Below the pieces are notes generated by a model that did not search any database, was not told the DNA's origin, and saw only the letters and a program-made list of their open reading frames with translations. From assembly GCF_018638295.1 (NCBI RefSeq), contig NZ_JABTTS010000010.1, positions 327,618 through 391,617 of the forward strand: 64,000 nt of DNA, given 5' to 3'. Shown here in pieces: positions 18,608-26,533 of this stretch. The position numbers and the translations under genes were made by a program. The stretch comes from Streptomyces sp. CHD11. GTDB lineage: Bacteria; Actinomycetota; Actinomycetes; Streptomycetales; Streptomycetaceae. The number at the start of each line of letters is the position of its first letter. Within the stretch, counting starts at the first letter, position 1.

Positions 18608-18930
18608 GTGCTCTCGCGGGAGGTCAGCGCTCTCGGACGTGAGCAGTGATCTCGTGTGTCGGGTGTCCTGGCGCGCGGGGCGGCTGCTCTCATCGGTGAG
18701 CGGTGCTCTTGTCAGCGACCGGTGCTCTCAGCCGCGGCCGGCGCTCACGCTCGGATTCCATGCTCTCACCCGTGGTCAGTGCTCTCACTCGTGGCCGGTG
18801 CTCTCATTCGTGAACAGCGCTCCCCTTCACGGCCGGTGCTCACGTCCGGTGGCCGGTGCTCTCGCCCCGACCAGTGCTCCTCGGCGCGGTCAGCGCTCTC
18901 CCATGGCCCGGGTGCGGGCCTCGTGAACAG
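18608..18930. repeat. Degenerate 19-bp tandem array, about 17 units
   Basis: Units begin at 18608, 18627, 18646, 18665, 18684, 18703, 18722, 18741, 18760, 18779, 18798, 18817, 18836, 18856, 18874, 18893 and 18912: sixteen steps of 19 bp with one 20/18 compensation. The consensus is GYGCTCTCnnnCGTGGCCR. The best units are at 18779 (GTGCTCTCACTCGTGGCCG) and 18798; those at 18665 and 18912 are most degraded. The array fills the gap between the Lrp gene and the amidohydrolase gene up to 45 bp before the start codon. A frame running through it has no ribosome site and is not credible as a gene. Confidence 0.88.
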
Positions 18931-18975
18931 GACCTGCGTGTGGGCGGGACCGTCCGGCAGGCGAGACTGTGGGGC

Positions 18976-20580
18976 ATGAGTGAACGCACCGTCCCGCCGC
19001 ACACCGTTCTGCTTCGCCGCGGAGAGGTCCACAGCCCCGCCGACCCCTTCGCGACCGCGATGGTCGTCGAGCGCGGTCAGGTCGCCTGGGTCGGCTCGGA
19101 AGGCGCCGCCGACGCCTTCGTGGACGGTGTCGACCAGGTCGTCGACCTCGACGGAGCTCTGGTCACCCCGGCGTTCACGGACGCGCACGTCCACACCACG
19201 GCCACCGGGCTCGCCCTCACCGGACTCGACCTGTCCGGCGCCCTCTCACTGGAGGCGGCGCTGACGCGCGTACGGGAGTTCGCCGCCGCCCGCCCGGGTG
19301 ACCGGGTGCTGCTCGGGCACGGCTGGGACGCTGCCCGCTGGCCCGGCGGCCGGCCGCCGGCCCGGGCGGAGCTCGACGAGGCCACCGGCGGCCGGCCCCT
19401 CTACCTCAGCCGGATCGACGTCCACTCCGCGGTCGTCACCACGGCGCTGCTCGACCTCGTCGGGGGTGCGGTCACCCGTGAGGACCGCCCGCTCACCGGG
19501 GACGCCCACCACGCGGTGCGCGCCGCCGCCCTGGCCGCCGTCACGCCGGCTCAGCGCACCGAGGCCCAGCTCGCCGCCCTCGCTCACGCCGCGTCGCGCG
19601 GCATCGGCACGGTCCATGAGTGCGGCGGCCCGGAGATCTCCTCCGAGGACGACTTCACCGGCCTGCTGCGGCTCGCCGCCGAGGGGAACGGCCCGCGCGT
19701 CGTCGGCTACTGGGCCGAGCAGGACGTCAGCAAGGCCCGGGAACTGGGCGCGATCGGTGCCGCGGGTGACCTGTTCGCCGACGGCGCCCTCGGCTCGCAC
19801 ACCGCCTGTCTGCACGAGCCGTACGCCGACGCCCGCCACACCGGCACCGCCCACCTCGACGCCGCCGCGGTCGCCGCTCATGCCGTCGCCTGCACCGAGG
19901 CGGGTCTCCAGGCGGGCTTCCACGCCATCGGTGACGCCGCCGTGAGCACCGTCGTCGACGGGATGCGCGCAGCGGCCGAGAAGGTCGGCCTCGCCCGTTT
20001 CCGCGCCGCGCGGCACCGCGTCGAGCATGCCGAGATGCTGACCCCCGGCGCCGTCGCCGTTTTCGCCGAGCTGGGCCTGACCGCTTCCGTGCAGCCCGCC
20101 TTCGACGCCCTGTGGGGCGGCGAGGAGGGTATGTACGCGCGTCGCCTGGGTGCTGACCGTGCCCGCTCCCTGAACCCGTTCGCGGCCCTGTTGCGAGCCG
20201 GGGTCCCGCTCGCCTTCGGCTCCGACAGTCCGGTCACCCCGCTCGACCCCTGGGGCACGGTCCGCGCCGCGGCGTTCCACCGCACTCCCGAGCACCGCGT
20301 CTCCGTCCGGGCGGCCTTCACCGCGCACACGCGCGGCGGCTGGCGGGCCGTCGGACGCGACGACGCGGGCGTCCTGGTGCCCGGCGCACCAGCCGACTAC
20401 GCGGTCTGGCACACGGGCGAACTCGTCGTCCAGGCGCCCGACGACCGGGTGGCGCGCTGGTCCACCGATCCCCGCTCCGGCACACCTGGCCTGCCCGACC
20501 TCACTCCCGGCCGTGACCTGCCCGTCTGTCTGCGCACCGTGGTCGGCGGACGTACCGTCTTCGTACGGCCGGGCGAGTGA
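18976..20580 (+). CDS. Amidohydrolase 3 (YtcJ-like) family protein
   Basis: A 534-aa metal-dependent hydrolase. VTPAFTDAHVHTTATG carries the HxH metal ligands of strand 1; LLGHGWDAARWPGGRPP, FADGALGSHTACL, AGLQAGFHAIGDAAV, RHRVEHAEML and AFGSDSPVTPLDPW are the YtcJ-type landmarks, the last with the catalytic aspartate. Members hydrolyse amide bonds in varied compounds (NfdA deformylates), so substrate is open. The start at 18976 fits the normal N-terminus. It lies just downstream of the 19-bp array. Confidence 0.88.
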   Translation: MSERTVPPHTVLLRRGEVHSPADPFATAMVVERGQVAWVGSEGAADAFVDGVDQVVDLDGALVTPAFTDAHVHTTATGLALTGLDLSGALSLEAALTRVREFAAARPGDRVLLGHGWDAARWPGGRPPARAELDEATGGRPLYLSRIDVHSAVVTTALLDLVGGAVTREDRPLTGDAHHAVRAAALAAVTPAQRTEAQLAALAHAASRGIGTVHECGGPEISSEDDFTGLLRLAAEGNGPRVVGYWAEQDVSKARELGAIGAAGDLFADGALGSHTACLHEPYADARHTGTAHLDAAAVAAHAVACTEAGLQAGFHAIGDAAVSTVVDGMRAAAEKVGLARFRAARHRVEHAEMLTPGAVAVFAELGLTASVQPAFDALWGGEEGMYARRLGADRARSLNPFAALLRAGVPLAFGSDSPVTPLDPWGTVRAAAFHRTPEHRVSVRAAFTAHTRGGWRAVGRDDAGVLVPGAPADYAVWHTGELVVQAPDDRVARWSTDPRSGTPGLPDLTPGRDLPVCLRTVVGGRTVFVRPGE

Positions 20581-21165
20581 TCTACGACCGGGACGCGATG
20601 ACGATCATGCACCGCGCCCCTGTCGCGCGACCTGCGCATCCTCGCCGCTGACCAGGCATTTGAACCTCGTTACGCAGGTCGAACGACTGTTGACAGGCGG
20701 CGGCAGGGGGCCGGTAGGTTCGGCCGGGTCCACCACCGGACGCCCGCCCGGACAGCTTCCGGCCACTCGTGTCAGCGCCGCTGGGTCAGGGACGGTGTGC
20801 CGCACCGGGGCACCGTCACTGGGAGCCAGGCTCAGTGTCGGCGCGGTACCGAGGGAAGGTTCCAGCCGGTCGGGGAGGTGTGACCCCGGGTGGGGCCCGG
20901 GTGCTCAGTAGACAACGGCTTCAGGTCGATCCGCAGCCGGCGGATCCCGGGCCGGCCCGAAGGGCACCGGGCCCCCATCCGCCGCATCACCCTGCCGAGC
21001 CGGCGGGGCCCCGTCCCTTCCGGGCGCGGGCCGAGGGGGGGGGCCGAAGCGTCTACTGCTACCCGATCTTCGGTATACGACACCACCATACGAATGTCCG
21101 GTCACGTCTGCGGGGGCCCCGACGACTATGGTGGGACCCTGCGCACAGGACATGAAGGGGCAGCA
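20581..21165 (+). other. 585-bp gap with a possible promoter; no gene seen
   Basis: TTGACA (20690-20695) is followed after 19 bp by TAGGTT (20715-20720), a plausible vegetative promoter for the glycosyltransferase gene although 450 bp away. A second -10-like TATGGT lies about 36 bp before the start codon. The rest is very GC-rich with a G9 run near 21035. Frames crossing it lack ribosome sites and codon bias. No RNA structure recognised. Confidence 0.4.
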
Positions 21166-22161
21166 GTGAATGACGGCGACGGGACCCTCGCGTCGGGATC
21201 CCAGGGGCGGAACTTCGGCCCGCTCGGTACGGCCCTGGTGATCATCCCGACCTACAACGAGGCCGAGAACATCAAGGCGATCGTCGGCCGGGTCCGCCAG
21301 GCCGTCCCCGACGCGCACGTGCTCGTGGCCGACGACAACAGCCCCGACGGCACCGGCAAGCTCGCCGACGAGCTGGCCGCCGAGGACGATCACGTCCAGG
21401 TGCTGCACCGCAAGGGCAAGGAAGGCCTGGGCGCGGCCTATCTCGCGGGCTTCCACTGGGGCATCGAGCACGGCTACGGCGTACTCGTCGAGATGGACGC
21501 CGACGGCTCCCACCAGCCGGAGGAACTGCCCCGTCTGCTCACCGCCCTCAAGGGCGCCGACCTGGTCCTCGGTTCGCGCTGGGTGCCGGGCGGCCGGGTG
21601 GTGAACTGGCCGAGGTCCCGCGAGTTCATCTCGCGCGGGGGCAGCCTCTACTCGCGCGTGGCGCTCGATCTGCCGTTGCGTGACATCACCGGCGGGTTCC
21701 GCGCCTTCCGCTCCGAGACCCTGAAGGGGCTGGGCCTCCAGGACGTGGCCTCCCAGGGCTACTGCTTCCAGGTGGACCTGGCCCGCCGCGCGGTCAAGGC
21801 CGGGTATCACGTCGTGGAGGTGCCCATCACCTTCGTCGAGCGTGAACTCGGTGACTCCAAGATGAGCCGCGACATTCTCGTCGAGGCGCTGTGGCGGGTC
21901 ACCGCGTGGGGTGTGGGGGAGCGCGTGGGCAAGGTCCTGGGGCGGGGCGACACCCGCCGGCCCGAGCCGGGTGCCCTGCCGTCCGAGCCGGCCGACGGGC
22001 AGTCCCGAGCGAGCGACGGTCAGCCCCGGCCAGGCGCCGAACGGTCCGGGCCGGAGGCGGGGAACACCGAGCCGGAGGCGGGGAACACCGAGCCGGTCGC
22101 CGGGCAGCCGCGTACGGGGGCCGGCGGACCCGGCCCGGACGTGAAGCAGTCCGAGGCGTAA
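21166..22161 (+). CDS. Polyprenol-phosphate mannosyltransferase-like GT2
   Basis: A 331-aa glycosyltransferase. Residues about 25-260 match dolichol/polyprenol-phosphate mannose synthases: VIIPTYNEAENIKAIVGRV, VLVADDNSPDGTGKLADE, KGKEGLGAAYLAGF, VEMDADGSHQPEELP, LVLGSRWVPGGRVVNWPR, LRDITGGFRAFRSETL and EVPITFVERELGDSKMS. It would transfer mannose from GDP-mannose to a lipid phosphate on the inner membrane face, feeding protein O-mannosylation. No C-terminal membrane domain follows; instead a low-complexity Pro/Gly/Glu tail of about 75 residues runs to the end. GTG start with AAGGGG upstream. Confidence 0.9.
   Translation: MNDGDGTLASGSQGRNFGPLGTALVIIPTYNEAENIKAIVGRVRQAVPDAHVLVADDNSPDGTGKLADELAAEDDHVQVLHRKGKEGLGAAYLAGFHWGIEHGYGVLVEMDADGSHQPEELPRLLTALKGADLVLGSRWVPGGRVVNWPRSREFISRGGSLYSRVALDLPLRDITGGFRAFRSETLKGLGLQDVASQGYCFQVDLARRAVKAGYHVVEVPITFVERELGDSKMSRDILVEALWRVTAWGVGERVGKVLGRGDTRRPEPGALPSEPADGQSRASDGQPRPGAERSGPEAGNTEPEAGNTEPVAGQPRTGAGGPGPDVKQSEA
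22051..22092 (+). repeat. 21-bp exact in-frame duplication in the GT2 tail
   Basis: A 21-bp unit (22051-22071) is repeated exactly (22072-22092), encoding PEAGNTE twice; a third partial copy (PVAG) follows. It lies in the disordered C-terminal tail of the glycosyltransferase. Confidence 0.9.
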
Positions 22162-22240
22162 GGGCGGGCCGGCCGGGAGCGCTCCTGCCCCGCGCACCCC
22201 GCTTATCCCGCACTGAGCCGTGCCCAGGCACACTGGGGGT

Positions 22241-22828
22241 ATGACGACTGGTGCTCGGACCCCTCACCCCGCCCGGCCCCGGCGCTCCCGGCTGCGCGGG
22301 GTCCTGCCGCTGGCCCTCGCCGCCTGGCTCGTGCTGGAGATCTGGCTGCTCACCCTGGTCGCGGGGGCGTCGAACGGCCTGGTGGTCCTCCTGGTCCTGG
22401 TGGCCGGTATGGTCCTCGGCTCGATCGTCATCAAACGGGCCGGCCGGCGGGCGTTCAAGAACCTCACCGAGACACTGCAACAGCAGCAGAGCGGCGCCGG
22501 GGAGACCGAGCCCCGGCCGAACAGCGAGGGCAACGGGCTGATGATGCTGGGGGGCCTGCTGCTGATCCTCCCCGGTCTCGTCTCGGACGCGCTGGGACTG
22601 CTCCTGCTGGTGCCGCCGGTCCAGAAGGGCGTGAGCCGCTACGCCGAGCGCACCTTCGAGCGCAAACTCCGGGAGGCGACGCACGGTTCCCTGGGGGACG
22701 CCTTCCAGCAGGCACGAATGCACCGCCCCGACGGCAGGGTCGTCCAGGGTGAGGTCGTCCGGGACGACGAGCCCGGAAGTGCGCCGGGGGACACCCCGCA
22801 GGGCCCGCCCCCGCCGCTGACGCGCTGA
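22241..22828 (+). CDS. fxsA: FxsA family membrane protein
   Basis: A 195-aa protein. After a basic N-terminus come two membrane hairpins: VLPLALAAWLVLEIWLLTLV with GLVVLLVLVAGMVLGSIVIK, then LMMLGGLLLILPGLVSDALG with LLLLVPPVQK. The GGLLLILPGLVSDALGLLLL segment is the FxsA signature. In E. coli FxsA modulates F-plasmid exclusion of phage T7; its normal role is unknown. The cytosolic tail is hydrophilic. GGGGGT directly precedes the ATG, so it may be leaderless or weakly initiated. It converges on rbpA. Confidence 0.88.
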   Translation: MTTGARTPHPARPRRSRLRGVLPLALAAWLVLEIWLLTLVAGASNGLVVLLVLVAGMVLGSIVIKRAGRRAFKNLTETLQQQQSGAGETEPRPNSEGNGLMMLGGLLLILPGLVSDALGLLLLVPPVQKGVSRYAERTFERKLREATHGSLGDAFQQARMHRPDGRVVQGEVVRDDEPGSAPGDTPQGPPPPLTR

Positions 22829-22855
22829 GGTCTACGGGCCCGGCCGGGACACCTG

Positions 22856-22909
22856 ACGAGACAGGACTGGGGACACCGAACAAGTTCGGTGTCCCCAGTC
22901 CTGTCTCGT
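22856..22909. terminator. 26-bp perfect-stem bidirectional terminator
   Basis: The arm at 22856-22881 is exactly complementary to 22884-22908 plus T22909, with only AA between the arms. The inner part reads GGGGACACCGAAC-AA-GTTCGGTGTCCCC. It lies between the convergent fxsA and rbpA genes, 28 bp from one stop and 46 bp from the other. Such long perfect hairpins without a T-tract are typical of Streptomyces bidirectional terminators. Confidence 0.9.
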
Positions 22910-22954
22910 AAAGCGTTCATGCGCAGGTGCTTCCGCTCCGGCTCTCCGCCGGGA

Positions 22955-23329
22955 TCAAGCCGACTTTCGGCTGTCCCGGGGGTGAACCGCGATGTTCATC
23001 GCACCGGAGCGCAGAACGGCGAGACGCTCCTCGAGGACCTCTTCGAGTTCCTCTCGGGTGCGCCGCTCCATCAGCATGTCCCAATGCGTACGCGCGGGCT
23101 TGGCCTTCTTCTCCTCCGGGCCGTCGCCGTCCACAAGGAGTGCCTGGGCACCGCAGACCTTGCACTCCCACTCCGGCGGGATCTCCGCCTCGACCGAGAA
23201 GGGCATCTCGAAGCGGTGCCCCTTCTCGCATGCGTACTCCACGGCCTGGCGCGGGGCCAGGTCGATGCCGCGGTCCGTCTCGTAGCTGGTCACCACGAGG
23301 CGCGTGCCGCGAAGAGCTCGCTCACTCAT
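22955..23329 (-). CDS. rbpA: RNA polymerase-binding protein RbpA
   Basis: A 124-aa actinobacterial transcription factor that binds RNA polymerase and the main sigma factors and stabilises the open complex. The sequence MSERALRGTRLVVTSYETDR, the zinc-finger-like core CEKGHRF...WECKVCG, and the sigma-interacting tail TREELEEVLEERLAVLRSG are diagnostic. GGGAGG lies 8 nt before the ATG. The gene has a clear SigR-type promoter, consistent with known induction of rbpA by thiol stress in S. coelicolor. Confidence 0.97.
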   Translation of the reverse strand: MSERALRGTRLVVTSYETDRGIDLAPRQAVEYACEKGHRFEMPFSVEAEIPPEWECKVCGAQALLVDGDGPEEKKAKPARTHWDMLMERRTREELEEVLEERLAVLRSGAMNIAVHPRDSRKSA

Positions 23330-23390
23330 GAATCGTGCCTCCCGGGCTTGTCGCCCACAGGACAGGTGTGTCGCTGTCGTCGTCATCCGG

Positions 23391-23419
23391 TCAACGTCCG
23401 GTCGGCGGTAAAGATTCCC
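23391..23419 (-). promoter_or_regulatory. SigR-type promoter of rbpA
   Basis: On the minus strand GGGAAT (23419-23414) is followed after exactly 18 bp by GTT (23395-23393) within GTTGA. This matches the SigR consensus GGAAT-N18-GTT in sequence and spacing. Transcription would start about 55-60 nt before the rbpA start codon. Confidence 0.88.
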
Positions 23420-23489
23420 GTTCCGGGCTCTGCGTCGCCGTCGTAGCCGCAGCCTTGTCAACCATTGCAGTACCCACCGACGCCCGGTT

Positions 23490-23515
23490 TGTCACATCTG
23501 CTCCCAGATGTGACA
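23490..23515. promoter_or_regulatory. 11-bp perfect inverted repeat
   Basis: TGTCACATCTG and CAGATGTGACA flank CTCC. It lies 83 bp downstream of the MFS gene stop and about 70 bp upstream of the SigR-type promoter of rbpA. It is more A/T-rich than its surroundings and lacks a T-tract. It could be a dimeric repressor operator or the terminator of the MFS gene. Confidence 0.6.
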
Positions 23516-23597
23516 CAGCGTTTCGGCATCTTTGACGCGCAGTAACGGTACGCCTGGCAGGCCAAACGCGTACACTACAGCTCTTTCGCGCCGAGTG

Positions 23598-24953
23598 CTA
23601 AATCCGCTCGGGAACCGGGTTCCCCGCGTCGGCGATCGCACGCCGCACCGGCACCCGCGCGAGCAGCGCGAATCCCAGAACGAAGAAGCCCACCAGCGAA
23701 ATGATCGCGTCCCGGTAGCTGCCGGTGAGCTGGTAGGTGAGGCCGAACAGCAGCGGTCCGAGCCAGCTCATCCCGCGGTCGCTGACCTCGTAGGCCGAGA
23801 AGTACTCGGCCTCCTTGCCGGGCGGCACCAGGTGGGAGAAGAGCGAGCGGGACAGCGCCTGGCTGCCGCCGAGGACCAGGCCGATCCCCGAGGCGAGCAC
23901 GAAGAACCACACAGGGGCACCGGCCGGCAGGAAGTACCCGGCGGCCAGGGTCAGGGTCCAGGCGACCAGGGAACCGAGGATCGTGCGCTTCGCCCCGTAC
24001 CGCCGGGCCATACGGCCGAGCGCCAGCGCGCCCGCCACCGCCAGCACCTGGACCAGCAGCACGGCCACGATGAGGGTCGACTGTCCGAGCCCGAGTTCCT
24101 TCGAGCCGTACACCGAGGCCTGGGAGATCACCGTCTGGATGCCGTCGTTGTACACGAGGTACGCCAGTAGGAAGGCGAGCGTCAGCGGATGCCGGCGCAT
24201 GTCGCGGATGGTCGCCGCGAGCTGCCTGAAGCCCGACAGGGCCGCCTGTCCCGGCTCCCGCGCGGGAGCCCGGCGGTCGCGCAGCCGGCGCAGCGGCACC
24301 AGCGCGAAGGCGCCCCACCACAGGCCGGCCGACGCGAGACAGACGCGCACCGCCATGCCCTCGGAGAGTCCGAACCGGTCATGGCCGGTGTAGAGGACGA
24401 GGTTCAGGACGAGAACCAGGGCCCCGGCCGCGTAACCGAAGGCCCACCCGCGCGAGGAGACCGCGTCGCGCTCCTCGGGCGGGGCGATCTGCGGCAGGTA
24501 GGAGTTGTAGAGCATCATCGCCACGGACTGCGCCGCGTTCGCGACGATCAGCAGCAGACCGCCGAGCAGATAGCGCTCGCCGTCCAGGAAGAACATGCCT
24601 GTCGTCGCGGCGGCCCCGGTGTACGCGGCCGCCGCGAGCAGTGGCTTCTTGCGTCCCGTGCGGTCGGCGACGGCGCCCACCAGGGGCATCACCAGCACGG
24701 CCACGATCACCGAGAGGGAGATGCTGTACGCGAAGAAGGATCCCGCCCGCACGGGTATGCCCAGCGGGTGGACGAACCCGTCCGCGTCCGCCGCCGCCTC
24801 CGCGACCGAGGTCAGGTAGGGGCCGAGGAAGACGGTGACCACACTCGTGGAGTACACGGAGCAGGCCCAGTCGTAGAAGTACCAGCCGCGCTGCTCACGC
24901 CGCCGGCCGTCGGCCTCGTCCTCCGCCGGTGACCGCACGGTGTCGGTGTCCAC
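23598..24953 (-). CDS. MFS transporter, Atg22/UMF1-like
   Basis: A 451-aa protein with about 12 membrane segments. The N-terminus REQRGWYFYDWACSVYSTSV, a tryptophan/tyrosine-rich start before helix 1, and LYNSYLPQIAPPEERDAVSSRGWAFGY are marks of the UMF1/Atg22 branch, whose yeast member exports amino acids from the vacuole. VGAVADRTGRKKPLLAA is the MFS loop 2-3 motif. Bacterial members are uncharacterised; substrate unknown. GTG start. It lies upstream of rbpA on the same strand but ends 268 bp before it. Confidence 0.87.
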   Translation of the reverse strand: MDTDTVRSPAEDEADGRRREQRGWYFYDWACSVYSTSVVTVFLGPYLTSVAEAAADADGFVHPLGIPVRAGSFFAYSISLSVIVAVLVMPLVGAVADRTGRKKPLLAAAAYTGAAATTGMFFLDGERYLLGGLLLIVANAAQSVAMMLYNSYLPQIAPPEERDAVSSRGWAFGYAAGALVLVLNLVLYTGHDRFGLSEGMAVRVCLASAGLWWGAFALVPLRRLRDRRAPAREPGQAALSGFRQLAATIRDMRRHPLTLAFLLAYLVYNDGIQTVISQASVYGSKELGLGQSTLIVAVLLVQVLAVAGALALGRMARRYGAKRTILGSLVAWTLTLAAGYFLPAGAPVWFFVLASGIGLVLGGSQALSRSLFSHLVPPGKEAEYFSAYEVSDRGMSWLGPLLFGLTYQLTGSYRDAIISLVGFFVLGFALLARVPVRRAIADAGNPVPERI

Positions 24954-25004
24954 CCGTGCCCTCGCTTCCCCGTGAACGCGCGGAGGCGACGGGGCGCGGG
25001 GGCC

Positions 25005-25772
25005 TCAGACCCAGATGCCGCGATCCTCCATGACCTTGCGCAGTGTGCCGATGTGATCGGTCATGATGCCATCGACTCCGAGGTCCAGGAGCCGGTGCAT
25101 CCGCTCGGGCTCGTTGACGGTCCACACGTGCACCTGCAGCCCGTGCGCGTGGGCGGCCCGCACGAAGCGGTGGTCCACCAGCCGGACGCCCGACTGCTCC
25201 TCGGGAACCTGCGCGGCGACGGCCGGCCGGCGCACCGCGGCGGGCAGCCCCCAGGACCGCAGTCGCAGATTCAGCACACCCCGGGTGCCGTACGAGGTGG
25301 CCAGCCGGGGACCGGCCAGCCGCTGCGCGCGCACCACCCGGGACTCGGAGAACGAGCCGAGGCAGATCCGCTCCCAGGAGTCGGTGCGCCCGATCAGGTC
25401 CAGCAGCGGCAGCAGGGCCGGTTCGGCCTTCACGTCGATGTTCCAGCGCACCTCGGGGAAGGTCTCCAGGAGTTCCTCGAACAGGGGCACCGGTTCCGCT
25501 CCCGCCACCCGCGCGTGCTCCACCTCGCGCCAGGGCAGGTCGGCGATCCGGCCCGCGCCGTCCGTCACCCGGTCGAGGGTGGCGTCGTGGAAGGCGACGA
25601 GCCGGCCGTCGCGCGTGGCGTGGACGTCGGTCTCGATGTACCGGTATCCCGCGTCGACGGCACACCGGAACTGCCGCACGGTGTTCTCCATGCCGTCCGC
25701 CGCCCCGCCCCGGTGGGCGAAGGCGATCGGGCCGGGGTGGTCGAGGTAGGGGTGGCGTATCCGAGGCTTCAC
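25005..25772 (-). CDS. Glycerophosphodiester phosphodiesterase
   Basis: A 255-aa enzyme that hydrolyses glycerophosphodiesters to glycerol 3-phosphate and an alcohol. IAFAHRGGAADGMENTVRQF holds the HR and E-N active-site motif; GYRYIETDVHATRDGRLVAFHDATLDR holds the ExD metal ligands and the second histidine. The C-terminus has VHVWTVNEPERMHRLLDLGVDGIMTD. No signal peptide, so it is cytosolic. The GTG start overlaps the stop of the upstream membrane-protein gene (GTGA), showing a two-gene operon. Confidence 0.93.
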   Translation of the reverse strand: MKPRIRHPYLDHPGPIAFAHRGGAADGMENTVRQFRCAVDAGYRYIETDVHATRDGRLVAFHDATLDRVTDGAGRIADLPWREVEHARVAGAEPVPLFEELLETFPEVRWNIDVKAEPALLPLLDLIGRTDSWERICLGSFSESRVVRAQRLAGPRLATSYGTRGVLNLRLRSWGLPAAVRRPAVAAQVPEEQSGVRLVDHRFVRAAHAHGLQVHVWTVNEPERMHRLLDLGVDGIMTDHIGTLRKVMEDRGIWV

Positions 25773-26437
25773 GGACGCAGTATGGCGCGGCGCGGCCGGC
25801 CCGCGGCGACGACCTTGCCGCCGTCGGATGCCGGGGGGACGGCGAAGAGCCGCAGGAACACCTGGGCCAGCGGGCCGATCGTCACCGCGTACAGCAGGGT
25901 GCCGACGCCGACGGTGCCGCCGAGGACGAAGCCGGTGACCACGACCGTGATCTCGACGGCGGTACGGACCAGGCGGACCGACACCCCCGTGTGCCGGTGC
26001 AGTCCCGTCATCAGCCCGTCGCGCGGCCCCGGACCGAAGCGCGCCGCGATGTACAGGCCGGTCGCCGCCCCGTTCAGCACGATTCCCGCCGCCATCAGCG
26101 GCACACGGACGGCCATGGCGTGCGCGTCCGGGACCACGGCCAGTGCCGCGTCCATCGCCGCGCCGATCACCAGCACGTTGGAGACCGTGCCGAGGCCGGG
26201 CCGCTGCCGCAGCGGGATCCACAGCAGCAGCACCGCCGCGCCCACGATGGTCAGCACCACGCCCATCGACAGCCCGGTCCGCTCGGACAGGCCCTGGTGC
26301 AGCACGTTCCACGGCTCCAGACCGAGTCCCGACCGCACCAGCAGTGCCGAGCTCGCCCCGTACAACGCCAGTCCGGCGTACAGCTGGAACAGCCGGCGTG
26401 TGAGATGTCCGTGCCGGGACGAGACCCTGGCCACCAT
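25769..26437 (-). CDS. YczE-like integral membrane protein
   Basis: A 222-aa protein of the YczE/YyaS/YitT group with five to six membrane segments. LFQLYAGLALYGASSALLVR, SGLGLEPWNVLHQGLS, GLYIAARFGPGPRDGLMTGL and VEITVVVTGFVLGGTVGVGT match the family, including the GLGLEPWNV and GPGPRDGLM loops. The B. subtilis member lies at the srfA locus. Divergent from a MocR regulator 97 bp away, which probably controls it. It is translationally coupled to the GDPD gene. Confidence 0.87.
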   Translation of the reverse strand: MVARVSSRHGHLTRRLFQLYAGLALYGASSALLVRSGLGLEPWNVLHQGLSERTGLSMGVVLTIVGAAVLLLWIPLRQRPGLGTVSNVLVIGAAMDAALAVVPDAHAMAVRVPLMAAGIVLNGAATGLYIAARFGPGPRDGLMTGLHRHTGVSVRLVRTAVEITVVVTGFVLGGTVGVGTLLYAVTIGPLAQVFLRLFAVPPASDGGKVVAAGRPRRAILRP

Positions 26438-26470
26438 GTGCCCCCCGTAGTGGAAGTGGACCGACGCATG

Positions 26471-26494
26471 ACACCCTGTGGTGTGACTGGTCAC
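26471..26494. promoter_or_regulatory. Two adjacent short palindromes in a divergent promoter region
   Basis: ACACC-CTGT-GGTGT (26471-26484) is followed directly by GTGAC-TG-GTCAC (26483-26494), sharing two bases. They lie between the divergent YczE and MocR genes and are candidates for the MocR binding site. Confidence 0.45.
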
Positions 26495-26533
26495 GTCATC
26501 CATGGCCAATCCGGGGAAGGTGGACTGATTCTC

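Noticed and set aside
18579..18926. 115-codon frame through the 19-bp array
   Set aside because: It has no ribosome site, the 19-bp period shifts frame in every unit, and the array continues past its stop.
18608..18930. CRISPR array
   Set aside because: The units are contiguous 19-bp copies with no unique spacers, and no cas genes are near.
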